DNA from: Tetrahymena thermophila SB210
Taxonomy: Eukaryota; Ciliophora; Oligohymenophorea; Hymenostomatida; Tetrahymenidae
Assembly: GCF_000189635.1 (NCBI RefSeq)
Contig: NW_002476421.1
Span: forward strand, 62,001-126,000
Reading direction: 5' to 3'
DNA: 64,000 nucleotides
Positions 13,990 to 24,184 of this stretch are shown here, piece after piece (position 1 is the first letter of the stretch; each line of letters begins with the position of its first letter). Under the pieces are notes generated by a model, which had not been told where the DNA came from, ran no database searches, and saw only the letters and a list, made by a program, of their open reading frames with translations. A program made the translations under genes and the position numbers.

Positions 13990-14700
13990 TTTAAATATGT
14001 TTTTTTATTGATGTAGATATTCATATTTTTTGTATGTTTTGAATAATTTTTATCAAAAACAAAAATTAATTCATTTATTTTTTATTTTTTATTAAATTTA
14101 TATATATATTTATATTATCTTTTAAATTAAATAAATAAAAGTAAGGACTTATCGATACTAAAAAGCAAATAATAGTGATTATGGCTATATAAATAAAATA
14201 CTCAGCAGAAAAGAATTGATTCATAATAGAATATATAACTTACTGCGTAATAGTTAAAAAGCTAATATTATTAATAATTTTATGATGTTTTTATGTATTA
14301 AAAATTTGAGAATATTTATATTTATTTATTAAGATAGTTTTTTTATACCATTATTATCAATATTTTTTGTTTATATTTGATAAAAAAAATAAATAAATCT
14401 TAATCAAATTTTTACTTTTTAAATTATCAAAAAATTTTCTTTTTGTGATTCAACAAATATTTTATATTTACAAAAACATTTTTGAAAAATTTAATTTATT
14501 TATTTATTAATCTAAAGTATTTAAACTCAATTAATATTAATTTATATTTTAAAACCAGTATTAAATAAGTATATTAACTTTGTCTAATACTTTTTCTAAT
14601 CAAGCTGTTAAATTTTGAATTATTAAAATTTAGATAGATATCTAGTAAAAAAAAATAAGAGTCACAAATAAATAAGTAATAAATTTTGAGTAGAACATAA
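13990..14700. other. intergenic spacer between the two genes of unit A
   Basis: AT-rich spacer with no coding frame. It is repeated with indels at 20600-21310 in unit B. Confidence 0.6.
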
Positions 14701-16094
14701 ATGACTACTATGCATAGATTTTTAGACAATTTATATGAGCTCAGCATTTTAAGTAGAAATGGATTGAATGTAATGTAAGAGTTTTTGAGAGTTTGTGAAA
14801 GAAATTCTGATTTAGAAGATTAAGTTATTTGCAAATTAGCTAGTTATTTTAAATCATTGAGTGCCTCAGATTGTTATGATTTATCAAGTAGATTATTCTA
14901 AAATTTCAAACAATAATAAGAAGCCTAAAGCAGCAACGATGTATACAACTAGTAGACATTTGCTCCTTTTAATCAACAAAAACTTCCATGTAAAAACTAA
15001 AAAAAATAATTACAAAATCTGCAAAATAAGGAAAATAAAAATAATACCTTGCAATTATTATCACCTAATTTGAATAATAAATTAGATTTTAACATAAAAA
15101 AGTATGATTGGAAATGAAAATTGTAAGTGAATGATCAATTAAAATAGCTCTGTCGTATTATTAATAAAAAATATTGTAAGTTAGGATTTGTATTAATAAA
15201 ATAGCATTAAAATTCCAGCAATAAATCTATTAGATAGTTGAGCCCATAAGCTGTTAAAATGAGCAATCATATAAAATAACAATTAAATACTTTCTTTGAA
15301 TAAAAAGAGGTCTAAAAAAACCTTTTGAAGAATAACAACATATAAAAGTTATTAGATTAAAAATAACTAAAAAGAAATGAATCGAGTGAAGATTTAAAAA
15401 ACCAATATCTGTCTTAAAGATAACTATAAAACACTTTAAGACAAACAAACAGCCCAGAACCCCTAAAGAAATAGAGAAGCAGTTTAAGTATCAGCCACAA
15501 CTTAGGTAGTTTACAAAATAATATACAATAAATAAATAGTTAAATTAGCTCTCCACAAAAGTTAGTTAATAATCAAAGCATAAATTAGTATAACTCAATA
15601 AAAAATCTTAAGGAATCTTTGAATAAACAATTGAATGAGTCAAACCTACATTTAAAAATGAATATTAGTAATATCAGATTATCAGATTAAATTATCTGAA
15701 TTTAAAAGAATCGTATAAGTTGATTCATGAATAACAGAAGCAGATTTAATTACAAACCAAGAAGTGGTCTAACTGATTGATTCAATAAACTAAAAACATT
15801 ATGCAAAATTTTGCACCTTTAAACCTTCCATTAATAAAGAAAATTAAAACTATGAAAAATAAAAAATAGAGAAAGAAGCAATCCTTTTGAAAGAATGTAT
15901 AAAGATGGAGTAAACATAAAGCTAAAAAGTCACAAATACTCTCTCATATAAAGAGCTGTCTAGAATTAAAAGATTGTACATTCCATCCAAACCTACAAAA
16001 ATCTAATTCAAAACCAAGAATTGTTCGATTTGCAGGAACTCTTACTAAATTTTCTTAATCTCCTAATGATTTTAAATAAGAAAATGAATTATGA
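14701..16094 (+). pseudogene. decayed copy of the 21311-22699 gene
   Basis: Aligned by eye, this copy follows the intact gene of unit B along its whole length but no longer encodes the full protein. The frame from the conserved ATG runs 138 codons to TGA at 15115-15117, where the intact copy has TGG (GATTGGAAATGA versus GATTGGAAATGG). Further on there are several small indels against the intact copy. For example, one base is missing in AATAACAGAAGC near 15732 and in GGAGTAAACATA near 15909, and the run at 15669-15690 has an inserted repeat of CAGATTAT. The coding-like pattern stays visible to 16094. TGA is the only stop in this code, so it is a true early stop. A truncated 138-residue product might still be made. 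Sequencing error could account for one change but hardly for all. Confidence 0.82.
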
Positions 16095-16465
16095 ATTATT
16101 TTATATTTATTTAAATTGCTCTTTTAGAAAAATACTATTTAAATTAAGTTAAATATTTCTCCTAATCTTTCATTTACTAATTTAAACACTTTGAAATTAT
16201 TTTATTAAAATAAATATTATTTACAGTTAAAATTCAAAAAATTTCAAATTAAAATTGAACTAATTTGGGCATTTATTTATTTTAATCAAACTCATTAATT
16301 AATTTTTTTTGATAGATTTAATACCTAAAATATGAAAAATAAATTAATTGATTGAATAAAATTTTTAAATTATTAAAATATTTAATTTATAAATAATAAA
16401 AATGAGAAAAATATATCGAGATATGAAATAAATCTGTAAAATGAAATGAATTATTATATTTGATT

Positions 16466-16692
16466 AATTTATTGGTTGGAACCCAATCATTCGGAAAAAA
16501 TATTAATTTATTTGTTTTATTAGAATATATTATTTATATTATAATATTTACTAATATATTGATATATATTATATAAATATTAAGATATATTATTAATTTA
16601 AATAATAAGAAATTTTTAACTTATAGACAATATAAAATCATACATAAAAAAGTCAAGGAATTTTTTATTCCACTGACGTCGCGTTGCCAATA
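16466..16692. other. unique spacer between duplication units
   Basis: About 230 bases present once, between the end of unit A and the start of unit B. It holds a small palindrome-like run (TTGGTTGGAACCCAATCA, near 16472), a stretch of ATATT repeats, and an unusually GC-rich patch CCACTGACGTCGCGTTGCCA near 16670-16690 just before the unit B homology begins. Its position marks it as the junction of the duplication. Confidence 0.6.
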
Positions 16693-16759
16693 TCTATAAT
16701 TAATTATCTATAAATAATAAATGAAAATTTTAAAAATCTTCTTACATTTAATTAGTAAA

Positions 16760-18634
16760 ATTTTTATTTTGTTAACTCTCAACTAATTTAAAAAGTTAAC
16801 ATTTTTAGTAAATATTATAGTAAAAATAATTTTAAAAATAGTAAGTTTTATTGAGTAGATAGATAGATATATTGTTAATAATAAATCTAAAGCAGTTTAT
16901 ATTTTTTAAATAACTGTACGTACAGTTTAATTAATGTTAAAAAAATTTTTAAAAGTCTTGTGGTGATGAATTTCTTCTAAAAGTGGTAAGTCTATTAAAA
17001 AGCGATTTATATTAATTTGAATAGAATTCAAGACTCTAAAATTTTCTGTCAACATTATATAAAATGCCATAAAAGAGCTATTTTTTTAAAAATAGCTATG
17101 TATTCCAAATGTGTAGAACATAAAAAGCTACATAACTATTTTAGAATCTTAGAATGAATACAATAAATATATTATAAAATGAATAAGATGCTTAAATACT
17201 ACAAACACTCTACATTTAATTAACATCATTTATATCAATTCTAAATTATAATTAATACAGTTTTAACATAAAAAAATAGATTTTATAATAATGGTTTATT
17301 TATATAAAAAATGAGAAAAGCTAAAATTTCACTTATAAAACAAAAATATTTTTCCTTTTATTGATATAAATCTATTTTTGATAAGAATCCGTAGATTTTG
17401 AATTATTTATGTATGTATATTTTAACCTCTATATGCCTCACAATTTTCTTTGATTTTGTTATTATTTTAATTCACTTTTAAGTTATTTATTACTTTGATT
17501 ATTTTTATGAAATAAAATTGGTTGAAGGTTAATTATACGAATTCTGTGGTTGTAATTTATTAATTAACAATTAGAAATTGATTGATCAGTTACTAGAGCA
17601 TTTTTAAAAAGTGTAATAATGAGAAAAATACAAAAAAAGTTTTTTTTTATTGTTTAAAAAGCTGTAATTAATTATTCTACTTTTAGGATATGTGAAATCA
17701 ATAAAAAGCTTTAGATTTTATATATTTTATCGGAGTAGACCGTAATTTACATTTAAGGACTCAATGAATATGATTTTATCATCTAATCGATGATTTAGTT
17801 ATATTGTTAATTTATTTCCATTTAAAATGCATCTACTTTTAATTTATTTTTTAATATAAATTAATGTAAGAAGGAAAATTAATAATAAATAGAAATTTCT
17901 TAATCTAAGCAATTATATTGGCTACTAAATCAGATTAAAAAACCGTTCAATTTAGATAACCAATAAAAAATTTAAATCAATCATTAAATCAGCTAATCTA
18001 TCATTTAAAAAACCAACCAACCAATCGATAAGCTGTAGTCTCAATAAAGCCTTTGATTGGTTAAGAAGTTTAGTTTTTAAATTATAACTCATTTTTAGAA
18101 AAATTTACCGATTGTATAAAATAAAATAATTTATTAATCACTTTCATGAAATAATTTAATGGAATTCAATAAAAAAGGGTAATTTAATTAAATAAAATAT
18201 TATTTTTCAATTTCTTAAATTAATATTCATCTTTTAAAGTAAAATAATAAGTAAAAAATATCAAAAGAAAAATTGCAAAACATTATCACTTCACTAAAAA
18301 TAGATGTACCTGATAAAAATACGATTTAAAAATATAATTCTAGTGATAGTCTTAGTATCTTCTATTTATTTTTAGATACTTTCTTTAAATAATAATAACA
18401 AATGAATTTAAAAAATTGTTACAATAAAAACCAAGGAGTTTTTACCCTTTAATAAATATATCAAGAAAACTTTAAAGTAAATTTTTGTTACTTCTCTATC
18501 ATTAAGCAAAACATTGAGTTTAAATTGGTTTATATGTTCAAGAAAAACTGAAAAAGTATAAATAAATAAATAAATAATAAATTAAAAATTAACATATCAG
18601 AAAAAGACTAAATAAAATTTGAGAATAACAACTA
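16760..18634. other. intergenic spacer inside duplication unit B
   Basis: Counterpart of 9590-11520. It is AT-rich and non-coding; no separate feature was found beyond the duplication itself. Confidence 0.6.
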
Positions 18635-20599
18635 ATGGATCTTTTAAGGTTAGACGTATTTTCTTCAGAATTTTACTTTAATTTAGGCTCCAATCGCTCA
18701 AGCAGAAAAGGGAGCTATACAGGATTACTTTTGTCTTTCTTGAGTGCAGTTACAGTCTTGTCTTACTTCATCTATCTGCTTTATCTTTATTTTAATAATC
18801 TAATTGATACAAAGTATAGATCTTAAAGCTTCATTACTTAAGATAGAATGGATGTACCACTGCAATAAAATTTGATTGCTTTTTAATTTTAAACAGATGT
18901 AAATCAAACAGTCGAATAGTTATAAGCAAAATAAAATAAGACTTATCTAGTCTACTATGCAAAATTACTATATTAATCTGGTACTAAGACTTAAGTTCAA
19001 TATCTTGATATTGTTTAATGTTAAGATCCTGAGCTTTAAGGATTCAATTGCATAGACTATTCTAAAGTAAGCAATTACACTCTTTATTTTAACCCAAAAA
19101 CAACTGAAACATCTATGATCATTTTATATTTTTATGGTTGCTTAGATGTCGATAGAGTCAAGAAAACTATTCCAAACAATTGTGCCACATAATAAGAAAT
19201 TGATAAATTAGTAGATTCTCCTTTAATGATATAAAATATCAAATTATACACTCAACAGTACAATACAACATCTAAATAAATATAGACAAGTTTCAGAAAT
19301 TTATAGAATTATATTTAATCGGACTCTTCGCAATAAGTACTTTTAAAGGTGTAAACGCAACAGACCAAAGTAAACCAAGGATTAGTGTTTCAAACACAAG
19401 AATCATTCTCTTCACCAATTTCATTCTAACAAAATACTCAAAGTTTTGATAAGCTTGGCTCAATGAAATTAGGTTTTGGACCTTATAATAATATTCTTCT
19501 ATAACTTGATGAAATCATTTTAGAAGTAGAAATTACATATCCAACTATCACAGAAATATTAGCACTCGTAAATAGTGTTGTAGCTATTTGTATGAGTTTG
19601 AAAGTTCTTGGCAGGCTTCTTTCTTAAANNNNNNNNNNNNNNNNNNNNNNNNNNNNNNNNNNNNNNNNNNNNNNNNNNNNNNNNNNNNNNNNNNNNNNNN
19701 NNNNNNNNNNNNNNNNNNNNNNNNNNNNAAAAAATATATAAAAAAAATATCAAATACTAGTGAAGGCTTGGCAACATTAGAATAAATGATTACTTCACCT
19801 AAAACCAATAGACCTTTTATTTCTCCAAAAAAAAGCTCTGAATTAATTTCTCTTCCTAGAGAGGAACCTCTCTAATAGTAATTTAAGTAATAACCTTTAA
19901 AAAATCCATAAAACAACCAGAATATTGAAATGACAACTTTTGAGGAGTAAAGAAACAAAAAATACAGTCTGGACTTATTACAAAGAATATCTTCTTTTAA
20001 ATAAAAGATTACATAAAATAATGTTATTAAATAATAACTTGAAAAAATTTTATTTAAAAAAAAGTATTTCATTTTAATTAAAAAAAATAAAACCTTATTT
20101 AATTTTTTATAAATAAAATAGAATTGTTGATAAAAAAAGTTACCTTTTAAGTTTAGGAATAGAAGATAAATCAATGAAGAAAATTTATGGATAAATGCAC
20201 AAACATCTTGATATCTACTAGATTTATAAGGATCTAATTTTATTGAAGAAAGCTATGATGATTATTTTAGATTAAGAATAGTTGGCTGCTCTGCAACTAG
20301 TAGGTTGCTCAACAGAGTTTCTTGAAATTGATGACTTCGATGAAAGCTAAAACATTAAAAAAATGAGTAAATAAATGAATAAATATATTTATATTTATTA
20401 AAAAAGAATTTACTAAAATTTATTAGTTTAATAAAATAGATTGAGTCATTTTGAGAAAAGCCAAGCTCTTTCTGATAACCTTGATTTACAATAAGAGTTT
20501 ATAAAAAACTTTTATTAAAAATGTAAAAATAAGCCATAAATTTCAGAAATTGATAAAAGAATATTATCATCTATTGTATTCAAAGATAGATTAAGTTGA
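18635..20599 (+). CDS. two-pass membrane protein (tandem paralogue 2), interrupted by an assembly gap
   Basis: Near-identical sister of the 11521 gene with the same ATG, the same two membrane segments and the same cysteine blocks. The first exon is broken by 100 N at 19629-19728, right after membrane segment 2. By comparison with the sister, the missing part corresponds to about 12515-13118, some 600 bases including the polyglutamine run, so 100 is a placeholder length. After the gap the exon resumes and ends at 20063. Introns 20064-20121 and 20367-20426 match those of the sister. Exons 20122-20366 and 20427-20599 have exactly the same lengths (245 and 173). The first intron is one base longer than in the sister, which supports real splicing. 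No disabling change is visible in the parts present. Confidence 0.82.
19629..19728. other. assembly gap (100 N)
   Basis: A run of exactly 100 N, the conventional placeholder for a gap of unknown size. The flanks map to ~12514 and ~13118 of the duplicated copy, so roughly 600 bases of coding sequence are probably missing. The cause is likely the near-identical duplication plus the TAA/CAA repeat. Confidence 0.97.
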
Positions 20600-21310
20600 T
20601 TTAAATATGTTTTTTTATTGATGTAGATTTTCATATTTTTTGTATGATTTAGATAATTTTTATCAAAAACAAAAATTAATTCATTTATTTTTTATCAAAT
20701 TTTTTGAAATTTATATTATATATAAAATTAAATATATAAAAGTAAGGCCTTATATCGATAATACCAAAAAGCAAATAATAGTGATTATAGTAATAAATAA
20801 AATACTCAGCAGGGAAGAATTGAATCATAATAAACTATATACTTACTACACAGTAGTTAAAGCTAATATTATTAAAAATTTTTACTTGCTTTTATATATT
20901 AAAAATTAGATGAAATTTAGATTTATTGATGAAGCTAGTTTTATTTCACCATTATTATCAATATTTTTTGTTTATATTTGATAAAAAAAATAAATAAATC
21001 TTAATCAAATTGTTACTTTTTAAATTATCAAAAAATGTTATTTTGTGATTCAACAAATATTTTATATTTACAAAAACATTTTTGAAAAATTTAATTTATT
21101 TATTTATTAGTCTAAAGTATTTAAACTCAATTAATACTAATTTATATTTTATAGCCAGTATCAAATAAGTATATTAACTTTTTGTTATATTTTTTCTATT
21201 TATTATTGTTAATCAAGCTGTTAAATTTTGAATTATTAAAATTTAGATAGATATCTAGAGAAAAAAAAATTATAGTCATAAATAAGTAATAAATTTTGAG
21301 TAGAACATAA
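20600..21310. other. intergenic spacer between the two genes of unit B
   Basis: AT-rich counterpart of 13990-14700. An 89-codon open frame at 20640-20909 has no match in the unit A copy and low-complexity composition, so I do not call it a gene. Confidence 0.6.
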
Positions 21311-22699
21311 ATGACTACTATGCATAGATTTTTAGACAATCTATATGAGTTAAGCATTTTAAGTAGAAATGGATTGAATGTTATGTAAGAGTTTTTGAGA
21401 GTTTGTGAAAGAAATTCTGATTTAGAAGATTAAGTTATTTGCAAATTAGCTAGTTATTTTAAATCATTGAGTGCCTCAGATTGTTATGATTTATCAAGTA
21501 GATTATTCTAAAATTTCAAATAATAATAAGAAGCCTAAAGCAGCAACGATGTATACAACTAGTAGACATTTGCTCCTTTTAATCAACAAAAATTTTCATG
21601 TAAAAACTCAAAGAAATAATTAGAAAATCTGCAAAATAGTGAAAATAAAAATAATACCTAGCAATTATTATCACCTAATTTGAATAATAGATTAGATTTT
21701 AGCATAAAAAAGTATGATTGGAAATGGAAATTGTAAGTGAACGATAAATTAAAATAATTCTGTAGTATTATTAATAAATAATATTATAAGTTAGGATTTG
21801 AATAAATAAAATAGCATTAAAATTCCAGCAATAAATCTATTAGATAGTTGAGCCCTTAAGCTCTTAAAATGAGCAACCATATAAAATAACAATTAAATAC
21901 TTTCTTTGAATAAAAAGAGGTCTAAAAAAACATTTTGAAGAATAACAACATATAAAAGTTATTAGATTAAAAATAACTAAAAAGAAATGAATCGAGTGAA
22001 GATTTAAAAAACCAATATCTGTCTTAAAGATAACTATAAAATACTTTAAGACAAACAAGCAGCCCAGAACCCCTAAAGAAATAGAGAAGCAGTTTAAGCA
22101 TCAGCCATAACTTAGGTAGTTTACAAAATAATATACAATAAATAAATAGTTAAGTTAACTCTCCACAAAATTTAGTTAATAATCAAAGCATAAATTAGTA
22201 TAACTCAATAAAAAATCTCAAGGAATCTTTGAATAAACAACTGAATGAGTCAAATCAACATTTGAAACTGAATACTAGTGATGTTAGATTAAATTATCTG
22301 AATTTAAAAGAATCGTTTAAGTTGATTCACGAATAACTAGAAGCAGATTTAATTACAAACCAAGAAGCGGTCTAACTGATTGATTCAATAAAATAAAAAC
22401 ATTATGCAGAATTTTGCACCTTTAAACCTACGATTAATAAAGAAAATTAATACTATGAAAAAATAAAAAATAGAGATATAAGTAATCCTTTTGAAAGACT
22501 ATATAAAGATGGAGTAGAACATAAAGCTAATAAATCACAAATACTCTCACATATAAAGAGCTGTCTAGAATTAAAAGATTGTACATTCCATCCAAACCTA
22601 CAAAAATCTAATTCAAAACCAAGAATTGTTCGATTTGCAGGAACTCTTACTAAATTTTCTTAGTCTCCTAATGATTTTGAATAAGAAAATGAATTATGA
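21311..22699 (+). CDS. uncharacterised Gln/Asn-rich protein with repeated FxPxIN-like C-terminal motif
   Basis: Intronless frame of 462 residues ending at TGA. It is the intact partner of the pseudogene at 14701. The N-terminal ~70 residues (MTTMHRFLDNLYELSILSRN, then VMQEFLRVCERN) look helical and ordered. The middle ~230 residues are rich in Gln, Asn and Ser and probably disordered. The C-terminus has two related blocks, EFCTFKPTINKEN and KDCTFHPNLQKS, with NPFERLYKDGVEHK between them. Motifs of this type (F-x-P-x-I/L-N...RLYxDG/A) recur in proteins of ciliates and other protists, with no function that I can name. It lies downstream of the membrane-protein gene on the same strand, about 700 bases away, and was duplicated with it. 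Confidence 0.75.
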
Positions 22700-24184
22700 G
22701 TTATTTTATATTTAATTAAATTGCTTTTTTAGAAAAATATTATTTAAATTAAGTTAAATATTTCTCCTAATCTTTCATTCACTAATTTAAATACTTTGAA
22801 ATTATTTCATTAAAATAAATATTATTTACAGTTAGAATACAAAATTTTCAAATTAAAATTGAACTAATTTGGGCATTTATTTATTTTAATCAAACTAATG
22901 AATTAATTTTAATAGATTAATAGCTTAAATAAGAAAAATTAATAAATTTATTGTATAAAATTTTTAAATAATTCAAGTATTTAATTTACAATAATAAAAA
23001 TGAGAAAAATATATAGATATTTGATATGGAATAAATATAAAATGAGATAAATTATTCGTACATTTAATTAATTTTATTTTATATTTTGCATGATGTTTTA
23101 TGAAAAAATTAAAAAATTAAAGTTTAATTAAAAAAATATAAAATAAATTATTAACTTTTTGAAGAAAAGTTGTCAATTAATAAAAAAAAATTAAAAAATA
23201 TAAATTTTTATAGAATATTCAATTGAGAAGGGAGGTTTTTTATACAAAAGGTAGAAAAATAGGTTTTCTTACCAAAAATTTGAAATTTTTTATTAACATC
23301 ATTAAATACTAATTATTAAATATTAATAATGAATAAATTACAAAAAATAAATTTGATATTAATTTAAAACAAATTTTATGCAAATATTTTGTTTACACCA
23401 TCCATAAAAGTTACATTTTTTTAAAAAGTAAGTGAGCTAAAATTATTAAACAACTTAAAACTTTTAAAAGAAGATGAATTTTTTTTATTTTTAAGTTAAT
23501 GGTTTATTATAAGGATGATAATAAATGGAATAAATTTAAGATAGGTGATTTAAAATAATTAATAAATCAATAAATTGTTTTTTTAACTCAAATTTAGCAT
23601 ATTAATTTCATTTAAAAGGAAATTTTAGAATTATTTATTGATTCTAATTTATTTTAATCCTGAGGTTTTTAATAATTTTTTAATTAATAGGAAAATTTTC
23701 ATTAAAAACAAAGTAAGGATTATTATTATTATTCATCACTTACTGAATTAATAAATAAACTTTGAAAATAAATGAAATATTTGTAATTAATATCTAACCA
23801 TATCTTTTATATTACTTTTTAAATTGAATGCTAATTTTATTAATTGATTTTTAATTGATGCAAAATTTAATACTTAATAAATTTAGAGTGAATATAAATA
23901 ATCAGTATTTCAAAAAAGGCTTTAATAAGTTTTTTATTTAAATAAACCTCTACTTATAATTTAACCAATTTTTACATTTAAAATTTTGGAAATAAAGGAG
24001 CTAGAGTCTTTATTTTTTATGTAAATTAATTAATTTCTTTTATTTTTTAGAGAAGTGCTTTTGCTGTTTTAAAATATGTAATTAATTAAATTAAAAATAA
24101 AGTATTAAAAATTTGCAACAAACATTAAATATATAGAAGTAATAATAATTAAAAAAAATTGTACTAAAAATTGTTGGATAGTAA
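22700..24184. other. AT-rich intergenic spacer
   Basis: The first ~375 bases belong to duplication unit B; the rest is unique, very AT-rich and full of short homopolymers. I see no gene or RNA in it. The promoter of the 24185 gene should lie at its right end. Confidence 0.6.

Larger units (their letters stand above)
9056..16465. repeat. segmental duplication, unit A
   Basis: This stretch is repeated in order and orientation at about 16693-23075. Matching landmarks by eye: the intron-13 sequence at 9056-9110 matches 16695-16755; the CTCTCAACTAATTTAAAAAG block at ~9601 matches ~16776; ATG 11521 matches 18635; TGA 13989 matches 20599; ATG 14701 matches 21311; the closing ATGAGAAAAATATAT block at ~16402 matches ~23000. 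Coding parts are nearly identical and spacers differ by many small indels. Unit A has an extra ~480 bases (about 9110-9590, holding the last exon of the upstream gene) that unit B lacks. Confidence 0.9.
16693..23075. repeat. segmental duplication, unit B
   Basis: Direct repeat of 9056-16465. Its left edge starts with about 55 bases that match the last intron of the upstream CH/ARM gene (9056-9110), then jumps to sequence matching ~9590. Unit B therefore carries an intron scrap of a gene it does not contain. It includes a gap of 100 N at 19629-19728. Its second gene is intact, unlike that of unit A. Confidence 0.9.

Noticed and set aside
20640-20909. Plus-strand open frame of 89 codons downstream of the second membrane-protein gene
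   Set aside because: Not conserved in the duplicated counterpart near 14030-14310, and composition is that of spacer.
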